64,000 nucleotides of DNA. Origin: Streptomyces sp. AV19 (GTDB lineage Bacteria; Actinomycetota; Actinomycetes; Streptomycetales; Streptomycetaceae). Below the pieces are notes generated by a model that was given only the letters and a program-made list of their open reading frames with translations, had not been told where the DNA came from and made no database searches. The first letter of the stretch is position 1; each line of letters opens with the position of its first letter. The stretch spans positions 511,891 through 575,890 of the forward strand of contig NZ_JAEAMR010000022.1 of NCBI RefSeq assembly GCF_015999245.1. The letters run 5' to 3'. The translations under genes and the position numbers were made by a program. Shown here in pieces: positions 33,842-42,283 of the stretch.

Positions 33842-34975
33842 ATGGGAGACAGCAAGGCCGGTCCGGCCCCGGGGGGTCTGGACGCCCTGGCCGCCGAGGG
33901 CGTCGCACCCTGGCTCGGCGGGCTCCGCCGCTCCCTGCTCACCTCCGGCCTGCTGCCGGAGCTGCTCACCGGGGCGGGCCTGCGCGGCGCGTCCTTCGGC
34001 CCGGAGGGCCTGGCCGCCGACGCCGTGGAGGACGACGGCTGCCGGGAGCAGCTGTCGCTGCTGGCGCGCCGCCCGGCCGCGCCGGACACGGCCGTCCTGG
34101 CGCTGTGCGCCTACGACCTGCGCTCCGCGTGCGACGTCCTGCGCCCGGCCTTCGACGCGGGGCACGGCTCGGACGGCTGCGTGTCCATGGACGTGGACGC
34201 CGCCCTGGCCCACGACACCGAGGGCACCGTCGCGGCCGCCGAGGAGCTGCACCGCGCCGCGCGCCGGAGCAACGCCCTGGTCAAGATCCCGGCCACCGGC
34301 CAGGGCCTGGCCGCGGTCCGCGCCTGCCTGGGCCGGGGCATCGGCGTCCACGTCACGGAGATCTTCTCCGTGCGCCGCTACGGGCAGGCCCTCGACGCCT
34401 GTCTGGACGGGCTGGAGGACGCCCGCACGGCCGGGCACGACCTCGCCGCCCTGCCCGTGTGCACCTCGCTGGCGACGGGCCGGATCGAGGCGGGCGTCGA
34501 CGAGCGGCTCACCGTCCTCGGCACGCCCGGCGCGCTCGCGCTGCGCGGCACGGCGGCGCTGGCCGTGGCCCGGCTCGCCTACCGGCTCTACGAGGAGCGG
34601 CTGGGCACGGCCTGCTGGCGGCGGCTCTCGGCCGCCGGGGCCCGTCCGCCGCGGCCGCTGTGGGAGACCGCCGGTCCGGCGGGCGGCGCCCGCGACGAAC
34701 TGCGCCACGCGGAGACCCTGGTGGCCTGGGGCACCGGCGTCGTCCTGTCCCCCGCCGCGCTGGCGGCGGCCGCCGCCGGCGCCCGGCCGGAGGGGGACAC
34801 GCTGACCTGCCGTCACCGCGAGGCGGCCGCCCTGGTGGCGGAGGTGGAGGGGCTCGGCGTGCCCTTCGAGGACACCGCGGCCGAGCTCGCGGGGGCCCGG
34901 CTGGAGCAGCTCACCGGCGCCTGGCGGGCACTGCGGCGGGCGGTGCGGGAACAACTCGGCGCCGGCGGACGCTGA
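33842..34975 (+). CDS. Divergent transaldolase-family protein
   Basis: 377 aa. The Schiff-base Lys region ALVKIPATGQGL and the preceding VSMDVDAALAHDTEGTV clearly belong to transaldolase B; PLWET near residue 280 corresponds to the RPLWAS site. But the N-terminal TSNP substrate loop is replaced (GASFGPEG), the usual VSIEVDP Glu is Asp, NVTLIFS is HVTEIFS, and the ASFFVSR segment reads CTSLATGR. It keeps the lysine yet has lost several substrate contacts, so ordinary pentose-phosphate activity is doubtful. It is not next to transketolase or zwf. Confidence 0.8.
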   Translation: MGDSKAGPAPGGLDALAAEGVAPWLGGLRRSLLTSGLLPELLTGAGLRGASFGPEGLAADAVEDDGCREQLSLLARRPAAPDTAVLALCAYDLRSACDVLRPAFDAGHGSDGCVSMDVDAALAHDTEGTVAAAEELHRAARRSNALVKIPATGQGLAAVRACLGRGIGVHVTEIFSVRRYGQALDACLDGLEDARTAGHDLAALPVCTSLATGRIEAGVDERLTVLGTPGALALRGTAALAVARLAYRLYEERLGTACWRRLSAAGARPPRPLWETAGPAGGARDELRHAETLVAWGTGVVLSPAALAAAAAGARPEGDTLTCRHREAAALVAEVEGLGVPFEDTAAELAGARLEQLTGAWRALRRAVREQLGAGGR

Positions 34976-35139
34976 CGAGTGGCCCAGCCCTCACGATTCC
35001 ACCTTGCGGCACCTGAACGCCTCGCATAACTTGACCGCTTGGTGGAGTAGGTGCCACTGAGGGGGATCAGGGCTTACAGGCCGGGGGGCCTGGGGCTCAT
35101 GACGTGCGGTGACGCACGGTCAGCACCAAGGAGGGGCGC

Positions 35140-37083
35140 GTGTCGCAGAAGTCGGATGCCGGGGTGTTCGCCGTACTGGAGCTACTGGACGGCGGGGCGC
35201 CGCCGGACGAGTTCGAGATGCTCGTGGACGACGCCCGGCGGTCCGGCGCGGGGGCCGAGGAGCTGGCCGCCCTGGAGCGGGCCAAGCGGCTGGGGCTGTC
35301 CGTGCGCGCCCGGGCCGAGAACGAGCAGCAGCGCCTGGCCGACCTGTCGGCCCTCTTCGAGACCGGCTTCGACATGGCCGTCCCGCGGGACCTCGACTCG
35401 CTGCTGAAGATCGTCCTCCGGCGGGCCCGGGTGCTGCTCTCGTCCGACCTGGCCTGGATCGGCCTCTACGACGACGAGGAGGGCCGGCACATCATCCGCG
35501 CCTCGGACGGCCACATCACCGACCGGAACATCGGCCTGCGGCTGGACCCCGGCATCGGGCTGGGCTCGGCCACGACCCGGGAGCGGAACCCGGCGCCCTT
35601 CTGGACGCCCGACTACCTCGCCGACGAGCGCATCCCGCACAGCCCGTCCGTGGACGACGTCGTGCGGGTCGAGCGCACCCGCGCCATCCTCGCGGTGCCG
35701 CTGTCGCGCGGCAGCGGGCCGGTCGGCTCGCTGTACGTGGGCGAGCGCAAGGTGCGCCACTACGCGCCGGACGAGGTGGCCCTGCTGCGCTCGCTGGCGG
35801 ACCTGACCAGCGTGGCCATCGAGCAGGTGCGCCTCGTCGAGCGGAACGCCGCGCTGATCGCCGCGCTCGAACGCCGCACCACCACGGTGGAGGCCGGCCT
35901 GCGGGACGTGCGCGGGCTGAGCGAGACCCACCACCGGCTTATCGAACTGGTGTTGGACGACGGAGACTTGCACACCCTGACCGACGAGGTCCGCCGGGAG
36001 CTCGACGCCCACGCGTGCGTCTACTCCGCCGACGGCACCCCCCTCGCGACGGCGGGCGAGGCACCGGTGTGCGCGGCCGACCCGGCGACGCTCTCGCGGC
36101 TGGGCGCGCTCGCCCCGCGCAGACCCGCCGAACTGGGCGACGGCGTCTGGGCCGTCCCCCTGGCCGCCGGCACCGGCCACCTGGGCACCCTGGTGCTGCG
36201 GCCGAAGCGGCCGTGGAGCCCGGAGGACGAGCAGCTGCTGCCGCTCGTCGCCCAGGCCGTCTCCGTCCAGCTCCTGGTGGAGAACAGCCGCACGGCCATC
36301 ACCGAGGGCCAGATCCGCGACGACTTCCTCGGCGACCTGCTGAGCGGCCCCCAGCGGCCGCGCCCCCAACTGGAGCAGAGCGCCCGCCGGCTGGGCATCG
36401 ACCTGCGCCGGGAGCACGTCGTCGTGGTGGCCCGGCCCGAGGGCGAGGCGCACGGCAAGCCGGCCGTGTGGGCGTCGTCGTACGCCTACCGGCAGAAGGG
36501 CCTGCGCAGCATGCACAACGGCCACGCCGTGCTCCTGCTGCCCGGCGGCGACCCGGGTGCCGCCGCCCGCGCGGTGTCCGCCGAGCTGTCCCCGCTGCTG
36601 GGCCACCCGGTGACCGTGGCCGCGGCGGGCCCGGTCGGCGATCCGGCCGCGGTCCGCGACGGGTTCCACGAGGCACTGCGCTGCCTGGACGCGATGACGG
36701 CGCTGGGCGCCACGGGACAGGCCGGATCCCTGCGCGACCTGGGCTTCCTCGGCGTCCTGCTGTCGGACGGGCACGACGTCGGGGCCTTCGTGCACTCCTC
36801 CATCGGCGCCGTCATCGACTACGACGAGCAGCGGTTCACCGACCTCACCCGCACCCTGGAGGCGTACTTCGAGGCGGGCGGCAGCCCGACGAACGCGGCC
36901 AAGCGGCTGCACGTCCACCCCAACACCGTCGCCCGCCGGCTGGAGCGCATCGGCGAACTGCTGGGCCCCGAGTGGCAGGCCCCCGAGCGCGCCCTGGAGG
37001 TGCAGCTGGCGCTGCGCGTGCACCGGGTGCGCGCCGTCCTCGACCACACGGGCGCCACGGGGGACGGCGCTCAGGAGGCCTGA
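35140..37083 (+). CDS. GAF-domain transcriptional regulator of the PucR/CdaR family
   Basis: 647 aa from GTG 35140, with AAGGAGGGG upstream. A GAF sensor domain covers roughly residues 70-230 (LDSLLKIVLRRARVLLSSD, VPLSRGSGPVGSLYVG); a second ligand-type region follows; the C-terminal PucR HTH (~580-610) reads LEAYFEAGGSPTNAAKRLHV then HPNTVARRLERIG. Such proteins regulate catabolic genes on binding small molecules. Its end overlaps the convergent transposase-like gene by 13 nt. Confidence 0.92.
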   Translation: MSQKSDAGVFAVLELLDGGAPPDEFEMLVDDARRSGAGAEELAALERAKRLGLSVRARAENEQQRLADLSALFETGFDMAVPRDLDSLLKIVLRRARVLLSSDLAWIGLYDDEEGRHIIRASDGHITDRNIGLRLDPGIGLGSATTRERNPAPFWTPDYLADERIPHSPSVDDVVRVERTRAILAVPLSRGSGPVGSLYVGERKVRHYAPDEVALLRSLADLTSVAIEQVRLVERNAALIAALERRTTTVEAGLRDVRGLSETHHRLIELVLDDGDLHTLTDEVRRELDAHACVYSADGTPLATAGEAPVCAADPATLSRLGALAPRRPAELGDGVWAVPLAAGTGHLGTLVLRPKRPWSPEDEQLLPLVAQAVSVQLLVENSRTAITEGQIRDDFLGDLLSGPQRPRPQLEQSARRLGIDLRREHVVVVARPEGEAHGKPAVWASSYAYRQKGLRSMHNGHAVLLLPGGDPGAAARAVSAELSPLLGHPVTVAAAGPVGDPAAVRDGFHEALRCLDAMTALGATGQAGSLRDLGFLGVLLSDGHDVGAFVHSSIGAVIDYDEQRFTDLTRTLEAYFEAGGSPTNAAKRLHVHPNTVARRLERIGELLGPEWQAPERALEVQLALRVHRVRAVLDHTGATGDGAQEA

Positions 37084-38309
37084 CCCAGGCACTCGGCCTC
37101 CTCGTCGGCCCCGGCCGTCTCCGGCCGGGTCAGCACGCGCACCGCGTGCGCGGCCGAGGCCAGCGTGGTGTGCCGGTGCCAGCCGCCGAAGGAGCGGCCG
37201 GCGAAGTCGCGGATGCCGACCTCGTCGGCGACCTCCGTGAAGTCCCGGCGCACCCGCCCCATCAGCCGGCTCAGCCGCACCAGGGCGGCCGGCGGCACGT
37301 TCAGCAGGTCGGTGAGCCACAGCTCGGACGGCCACCGCCCGGCGCCGTCGCCCAGGCCCAGCAGCAGCATGTCCCGGCGCCGGGCGGGCCCGCCGGGGGC
37401 CGTGCGCCGGCCGGGCAGGCCGACGCGGACGGCGGCGGTCAGCGAGGTGCGCACGCTGCGCCGGTCGTCGTGGTCGCGCCACAGGACGGGCCGGCGCAGG
37501 TCGCGGGCGGCGCCCATGATCTGGTGGGCGGGCAGCGCCTCGCCGCCGCGCCCCGGCAGGGTGGGCTCCGCGGGCGCCAGCCGCAGGGAGCCGCCGACGC
37601 GGGCCAGCACCGGGACGCCCGCGGCCCGCAGCCGGTGGAGGGCGGCCAGCGCGTCCGACTCCCGGGCGTCCATCACCACGGGCCGCACCGGCATGCCCCA
37701 GTCGCGCATCATCCCGACGTACGCCTCGACCGCGCACTCCCCCAGCGTCTCGGCGCGCACCGAGTCGGGGATCGACGCCTGGCGGCGGCGCAGCGGGTCG
37801 TCGAGCCAGGACTCGGAGAGGAACAGCCGCCAGTTGACCGGGACGGCGAAGTCGTCGGAGGCCGCCCAGACGCCCACGGCCTGCTGGGCGTTGATCACCT
37901 GGCCCCGGACCGGGCAGAAGCGGCGCTCGACCCCCACCGAGTTGTCGCCGGCCTTGGGGATCACCATGGGCCGCACCACCCAGGCCTGCGGCGGCGCGAT
38001 CCGCGCCGTGTACGCGGCGAGCGCCCGGCGCACCGGCTCCCAGTCCCAGGTCGAGCTGGAGACGAAGTGGTGCAGGCTCTGCTCGGCGGCCGGGCCGCCG
38101 CTCAGCGCCGCGATGTTGCGGATGGACTTGCGCCCCCGCGCCGCCAGCAGCCCCCGCAGGTACGCCTCGCCCCGGCGGCGCTGGTCGCTGCGCGGCAGCG
38201 AGGCGAACAGCGGCCCGCTCAGCTCGGCGAGCAGCAGCTCCCGCTCCTGCGGACCCGCCGCCATGGAGCGCCGACGTCCGGTTCCTCTGTGCAGAGCCGT
38301 GCCGTTCAT
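37071..38309 (-). CDS. IS701-like transposase-derived protein
   Basis: 412 aa from the ATG at 38309, with GGGGGAG upstream. Matches the IS701/DDE-type family: LRGLLAARGRKSIRNIAALS, SLHHFVSSSTWDW, MVIPKAGDNSVGVERRF, RLFLSESWLDD, VVMDARESDALAALHRL and a C-terminal GWHRHTTL. No terminal inverted repeats or target duplications are visible, so it looks domesticated rather than mobile. Several DDE positions appear altered (VVMDAR rather than DxxYG), which would fit loss of transposition. Similar genes recur at fixed positions in Streptomyces. Confidence 0.8.
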   Translation of the reverse strand: MNGTALHRGTGRRRSMAAGPQERELLLAELSGPLFASLPRSDQRRRGEAYLRGLLAARGRKSIRNIAALSGGPAAEQSLHHFVSSSTWDWEPVRRALAAYTARIAPPQAWVVRPMVIPKAGDNSVGVERRFCPVRGQVINAQQAVGVWAASDDFAVPVNWRLFLSESWLDDPLRRRQASIPDSVRAETLGECAVEAYVGMMRDWGMPVRPVVMDARESDALAALHRLRAAGVPVLARVGGSLRLAPAEPTLPGRGGEALPAHQIMGAARDLRRPVLWRDHDDRRSVRTSLTAAVRVGLPGRRTAPGGPARRRDMLLLGLGDGAGRWPSELWLTDLLNVPPAALVRLSRLMGRVRRDFTEVADEVGIRDFAGRSFGGWHRHTTLASAAHAVRVLTRPETAGADEEAECLGQAS

Positions 38310-38756
38310 CGCTCTCCCCCACTCCGTTGTCACACGCCGATCGGGCCGTGCACCACCCTCCCCCGCACCCACCGTCCGGCCCCAGGTGCGCGGGGCACCC
38401 GGCTGACCTGCCGGGGAGTGGTCCGGCCACCAGACGGGCCCGCGGGGCCGCCGGCGGCCCCGGCGCGGCTCCGCGAGGGGTGTGGCGGGACCACCACACC
38501 CCCGGGAAAAGCCGGGCGGAACGGGGCGTGCGGCCGGACGGCGGGTCCGGGGGGTGGGGCCCCGGGACGTTGCGGCTACCGTGGTGACGTGCGTCGACGG
38601 GAACGAGACTCCCGTGGACACGGTCGAATCGGTGCCACCGGGCCGCCGCAGCAGGGAGCGGACGTCCGAAGCGCCGGCTGGCTCAACTGAGCAGGAAGAA
38701 GTGAGCAGGGTGTTGGTGCAGGTCAACGCGGAATTCCGGAGTACGGGGCAGGCGTC
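38310..38756. other. Intergenic region upstream of the TrkA pair
   Basis: 447 bp between two divergent genes. No gene is supported. A hairpin with 9-bp arms (38477-38485, 38494-38502, GGGGTGTGG/CCACACCCC) lies mid-region. Promoter elements for the TrkA genes are presumably in the last 150 bp but none stand out. Confidence 0.55.
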
Positions 38757-39425
38757 GTGCACATTGTGATCATGGGGTGCGGGCGAGTGGGCTCGGCCCT
38801 CGCCCAGACCCTGGAGCAGCAGGGCCACACGGTCGCCGTGATCGACCAGGACCCGACCGCCTTCCGGCGCCTGGGCTCCGGTTTCGGCGGGCGGCGGGTG
38901 ACCGGTGTCGGCTTCGACCAGGACACCCTGCGCGAGGCGGGCATCGAGGAGGCGGGCGCCTTCGCCGCGGTCAGCAGCGGTGACAACTCCAACATCATCG
39001 CGGCCCGGGTGGCCCGCGAGATGTTCGGCGTGGAGAACGTGGCGGCGCGCATCTACGACCCGCGCCGCGCCGAGGTCTACCAGCGGCTCGGCATCCCGAC
39101 GGTGGCCACCGTGCGCTGGACCGCGGACCAGATGCTGCGCCGGCTGCTGCCGTCCGGCGCGGAGCCGCTGTGGCGCGACCCCACCGGGGGCGTCCAGCTG
39201 GCCGAGATCCCTGCCTCCGAGGCGTGGATAGGGCACCGGATCAGCAAGCTCCAGGAGGAGACCGGCGTACGGGTCGCGTTCCTGACCCGGCTGGGCGAGG
39301 CGATGCTGCCGACCTCCGCGACGGTGCTTCAGGAAGGCGACCTGGTGCACGCGATGATGCGCACCGACGAGGTCGAAAAGGTGGAGGCCGCGTTCGCGCA
39401 GGGCCCCGAGGAAGGCGGTCACTGA
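38757..39425 (+). CDS. ceoB: TrkA-type potassium channel/transporter regulatory subunit (CeoB-like)
   Basis: 222 aa from GTG 38757. N-terminal Rossmann fold with GCGRVGSALAQTL and Asp in VIDQDP (NAD binding); RCK-C domain in the second half (GHRISKLQEETGVRVAFL, LQEGDLVHAMM). Binds NAD(H) and gates K+ uptake. Overlaps the second TrkA gene by one base (TGATG). Confidence 0.93.
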   Translation: MHIVIMGCGRVGSALAQTLEQQGHTVAVIDQDPTAFRRLGSGFGGRRVTGVGFDQDTLREAGIEEAGAFAAVSSGDNSNIIAARVAREMFGVENVAARIYDPRRAEVYQRLGIPTVATVRWTADQMLRRLLPSGAEPLWRDPTGGVQLAEIPASEAWIGHRISKLQEETGVRVAFLTRLGEAMLPTSATVLQEGDLVHAMMRTDEVEKVEAAFAQGPEEGGH

Positions 39426-40102
39426 TGCGAGTCGCCATCGCAGGGGCCGGTGCCGTCGGCCGTTCCATCGCCGGCGAGCTGCTGGAGAACGGGCACGAGG
39501 TCCTGCTCATCGACAAGGCCCCGTCCGCCATCTCGGTGGAGCGGGTGCCGCTGGCCGAGTGGCTGCTGGCCGACGCGTGCGAGATCACCTCGCTCGATGA
39601 GGCCGCGCTCCAGCGCTGCAACGTGGTCATCGCCGCGACCGGTGACGACAAGGTCAACCTCGTGGTGTCGCTGCTGGCCAAGACGGAGTACGGCGTGCCG
39701 CGCGTCGTGGCCCGGGTCAACAACCCCAAGAACGAGTGGCTGTTCAACGAGTCGTGGGGCGTGGACGTCGCCGTCTCCACCCCGCGCCTGATGTCCGCGC
39801 TCGTCGAGGAGGCCGTGAGCGTCGGCGACCTGGTGCGCCTGCTGCGCTTCAGCCAGGGCGACGCGAACCTGGTCGAGCTCACGCTGCCGCCGGAGGCCGC
39901 GCTCGCGGGCACCCGGGTCGGCGACGTGGACTGGCCCGAGGACACCTCCCTGGTCACCATCATCCGCGGCAACCGCGTCCTGACCCCCGCCAAGGAGGAC
40001 GCCCTGGAGGCAGGCGACGAGCTGCTGTTCGTCGCGGCCCCGGCGCGGGAGGAGCAGCTGGAGGACCTGCTGTCGGTGCGGCGCGAGGAGAACGCCGACT
40101 GA
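39425..40102 (+). CDS. ceoC: TrkA-type potassium channel/transporter regulatory subunit (CeoC-like)
   Basis: 225 aa. GAGAVGRSIAGELL with the acidic LLIDKAP end of the Rossmann fold; RCK-C domain later (AALAGTRVGDVDWPEDTSLV, LEAGDELLFVAA). Paired with ceoB, as in Streptomyces and Mycobacterium. A strong terminator follows. Confidence 0.93.
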   Translation: MRVAIAGAGAVGRSIAGELLENGHEVLLIDKAPSAISVERVPLAEWLLADACEITSLDEAALQRCNVVIAATGDDKVNLVVSLLAKTEYGVPRVVARVNNPKNEWLFNESWGVDVAVSTPRLMSALVEEAVSVGDLVRLLRFSQGDANLVELTLPPEAALAGTRVGDVDWPEDTSLVTIIRGNRVLTPAKEDALEAGDELLFVAAPAREEQLEDLLSVRREENAD

Positions 40103-40110
40103 CGGTCCGC

Positions 40111-40160
40111 CCGTCCTACGGAAAAGGCCCCGGGTTCCCGGGGCCTTTTCCGTAGGACGG
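40111..40160. terminator. Bidirectional terminator between ceoC and the DUF3159 gene
   Basis: Perfect 24-bp arms (40111-40134 and 40137-40160) around a TT loop, with an A4/T4 run inside each arm (GGAAAAGG / CCTTTTCC). Serves both convergent genes. Confidence 0.9.
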
Positions 40161-40162
40161 TT

Positions 40163-40894
40163 TCAGAGGGCCTTCTCGGCCTTCTCGCGCTCCGCGCGGC
40201 GGGCCTCCTCGGCCTCCATCTCCGCGAACACGTCGATCGGAGGCGGGGCCTTGGCCAGGAAGATCCAGGTCAGATAGACCGAGAGCAGCATCGGCGGAAT
40301 GCCGAGCGCCACCTTCACCCAGCCCAGCTGGGTGGCGTCGCCCCACCAGTAGAGCGGGAAGAGCACCGCCGACTTGGCGAGCAGGATCAGCCCCCAGGCC
40401 CAACTGGCCTTGGTGTAGGCCCTCTTGCGGCCCGGGTTGCGGGTCCGCCAGGAGAGGTTCTCCTTGAACACCGGCCCGAGGATCAGGCCGAGCAGCGGAT
40501 AGCCGGCCATGGACGAGACGATGTAGCCCACCGCGAGGCCGAGCGTGTAGAGCATGCCCGGCAGGTAGAAGTTCTTGGCGTCGCCGGACATCATCGCGAA
40601 CACGGCGCCGAAGGCCACACCGAAGACCCCGCTGAAGGCGTGCTTGAGGGTGTCCTTGCGCACCAGCCGGGCGACGCCGAGGACCAGCGACAGGGCCAGG
40701 GCGGCGACGGCGGCCGTGTGGATGTTCCGGCCGACCGTGAAGACGGCGACGAACACCAGGCCGGGAACGGTGGTCTCCACCATGCCGCGGACACCGCCGA
40801 ACGCCTCGAAGAGCGCCGCCTCGGTGACGGACCGCGAACCTTCGTCGCGGTGTCTGCCGGGCTGGTGGTCCATCGGCTTGTCGAGGGACGACAA
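40163..40894 (-). CDS. DUF3159 membrane protein
   Basis: 243 aa from TTG 40894, placed by AGGAG 6 nt upstream. About six hydrophobic spans (VPGLVFVAVFTVG, TAAVAALALSLVLGVARL, MLYTLGLAVGYIVSSMAG, GLILLAKSAVLFPLYWW, MLLSVYLTWIFLA), with a charged C-terminal tail. Common in actinobacteria next to a small OB-fold protein and TrkA genes. Function unknown. Confidence 0.88.
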   Translation of the reverse strand: MSSLDKPMDHQPGRHRDEGSRSVTEAALFEAFGGVRGMVETTVPGLVFVAVFTVGRNIHTAAVAALALSLVLGVARLVRKDTLKHAFSGVFGVAFGAVFAMMSGDAKNFYLPGMLYTLGLAVGYIVSSMAGYPLLGLILGPVFKENLSWRTRNPGRKRAYTKASWAWGLILLAKSAVLFPLYWWGDATQLGWVKVALGIPPMLLSVYLTWIFLAKAPPPIDVFAEMEAEEARRAEREKAEKAL

Positions 40895-40897
40895 GGG

Positions 40898-41296
40898 CTA
40901 CTCCTGTCCGAGCGGTCGGAGTTCGTATCGGGGGTTGAACAGCACCCTCCGGCCACGGCTCATCGAGATCCGGCCGGAGGCGATCAGCTTACGGCCAGGC
41001 TCTATCCCGGCTATGGAACGGCGCCCCAGCCACACGACGTCCAGCGCGGCCGACCCGTCGAAGAGCTCGGCCTCCAGGGCGGGCACGCCGGCGCGCGGCC
41101 GCAGGGTCACGGTCCGCAGCGTGCCGGTCACCTTGACGATCTGCCGGTCGTCGCAGTCGCATATCCGGGTGCAGCCCACCGCTTCCGTGTCCTGCTGCAG
41201 CTCGGCGTGGTGCAGCTCCTCCTGTGTGGAGGAAAGCCGGTCGAGCATCCGGCGGAACCGGCCGGAAGGCTTCTCGGAACGGGGTACGGCACTCAT
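40898..41296 (-). CDS. OB-fold nucleic-acid-binding protein
   Basis: 132 aa from the ATG at 41296. OB-fold core VKVTGTLRTVTLRPRAG then ELFDGSAALDVVWLGRRSIAGIEPG and the closing strand GRRVLFNPRYEL; a CDCDDRQI motif precedes it. Binds single-stranded nucleic acid or acts as an anticodon-binding-like domain. Coupled with the DUF3159 gene. Confidence 0.88.
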   Translation of the reverse strand: MSAVPRSEKPSGRFRRMLDRLSSTQEELHHAELQQDTEAVGCTRICDCDDRQIVKVTGTLRTVTLRPRAGVPALEAELFDGSAALDVVWLGRRSIAGIEPGRKLIASGRISMSRGRRVLFNPRYELRPLGQE

Positions 41297-41361
41297 GAAT
41301 CCAGCGTACCGGGGTCCCGGAGCCCCCTCACCGGCCCGCACAGGCTCTCGACGCCTTCACG

Positions 41362-41398
41362 GCTCGAACCGGTACCCCGTCTCCCCGGCTCCGTGATG
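41362..41398. repeat. Partial duplicate of the kdpE 3' end
   Basis: GCTCGAACCGGTACCCC(G/A)TC... at 41362-41398 is repeated, two bases shorter, at 41460-41494 inside kdpE (the ITEPG-MGYRFEL coding end). The copy is out of frame with kdpE and lies 61 bp downstream of its stop. Confidence 0.8.
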
Positions 41399-41454
41399 CC
41401 GCGCCCTCCGGGGGACGCCCCCCGGCCCCCCGGCGGCGCACCCCCGGACCCCGC

Positions 41455-42144
41455 TCACAGCTCGAACCGGTACCCCATCCCCGGCTCCGTGATGAAGTGC
41501 TTCGGATGCGAAGGGTCCTGTTCCAGCTTGCGGCGCAGCTGGGCCATGTAGACCCGCAGGTAGTTGGTCTCCGTGCCGTACGACGGCCCCCAGACCTCCT
41601 GGAGCAGCTGCTTCTGGCTCACCAAGCGGCCCGTGTTGCGCACCAGCACCTCCAGCAGGTGCCACTCCGTGGGCGTGAGGCGGACGTCCCGGCCGCCCCG
41701 GTTGACCTTCTTCGCCGCCAGGTCGACAGTGAAGACCGCCGTCTCGACGATCGCGTCGTCCCCCGCCGCCGAGGCGCCCGTGGGCTCGGCCCGGCGGACC
41801 GCGGCCCGCAGCCGGGCCAGCAGCTCGTCCATGCCGAACGGCTTGGTGACGTAGTCGTCGGCGCCCGCGTCGAGCGCCTCGACCTTCTCGTCCGAGGTCT
41901 GCCGGGCGGAGAGGACGAGGATCGGCACCCGGGTCCAGCCCCGCAGGCCCTTGATGACCTCGACCCCGTCCATGTCCGGCAGGCCCAGGTCGAGGATGAC
42001 CACGTCGGGGTGGCGGGCGGCGGCGAGCTGGAGCGCGGTGGCGCCGTCGGGGGCGGCGTCGACCTCGTACTTGCGGGCCTTGAGGTTGATCACAAGGGCG
42101 CGGACGATCTGCGGCTCGTCATCCACCACGAGCACCCGGTTCAT
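41455..42144 (-). CDS. kdpE: KdpE response regulator (potassium-responsive)
   Basis: 229-aa OmpR-family regulator from the ATG at 42144. Receiver with VVDDEP, phospho-acceptor Asp52 in LDLGLPD, Thr/Ser in LSARQ and Lys in VTKPFG; winged-helix domain with LTPTEWHLLEVLV and TNYLRVYMAQLRRKLE. Activated by KdpD under low K+ or turgor stress, and normally switches on kdpFABC. Follows kdpD with a 139-bp gap. Confidence 0.93.
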   Translation of the reverse strand: MNRVLVVDDEPQIVRALVINLKARKYEVDAAPDGATALQLAAARHPDVVILDLGLPDMDGVEVIKGLRGWTRVPILVLSARQTSDEKVEALDAGADDYVTKPFGMDELLARLRAAVRRAEPTGASAAGDDAIVETAVFTVDLAAKKVNRGGRDVRLTPTEWHLLEVLVRNTGRLVSQKQLLQEVWGPSYGTETNYLRVYMAQLRRKLEQDPSHPKHFITEPGMGYRFEL

Positions 42145-42283
42145 GAGGAACCACCTCTGCTGTTCAAGCGGACCCCGCCCTGGGGCCCGGGAAATCGACT
42201 GGGACTGCGTTGTCCCGGGGGACACTGCACCCCACAGCGGCTTCGCCGCGGGCCGGCCCCCCGGCCGGAACCACAGGCCCGGC

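Noticed and set aside
35109..38690. 1193-codon plus-strand frame across the PucR and transposase genes
   Set aside because: Wrong frame of PucR in its first part and antisense to the transposase-like gene in the second; low-complexity Arg/Ala/Gly composition.
40111..40160. Transposon terminal repeat or attachment site
   Set aside because: Placement between two convergent gene ends and the A4/T4 runs fit a terminator; nothing mobile flanks it.
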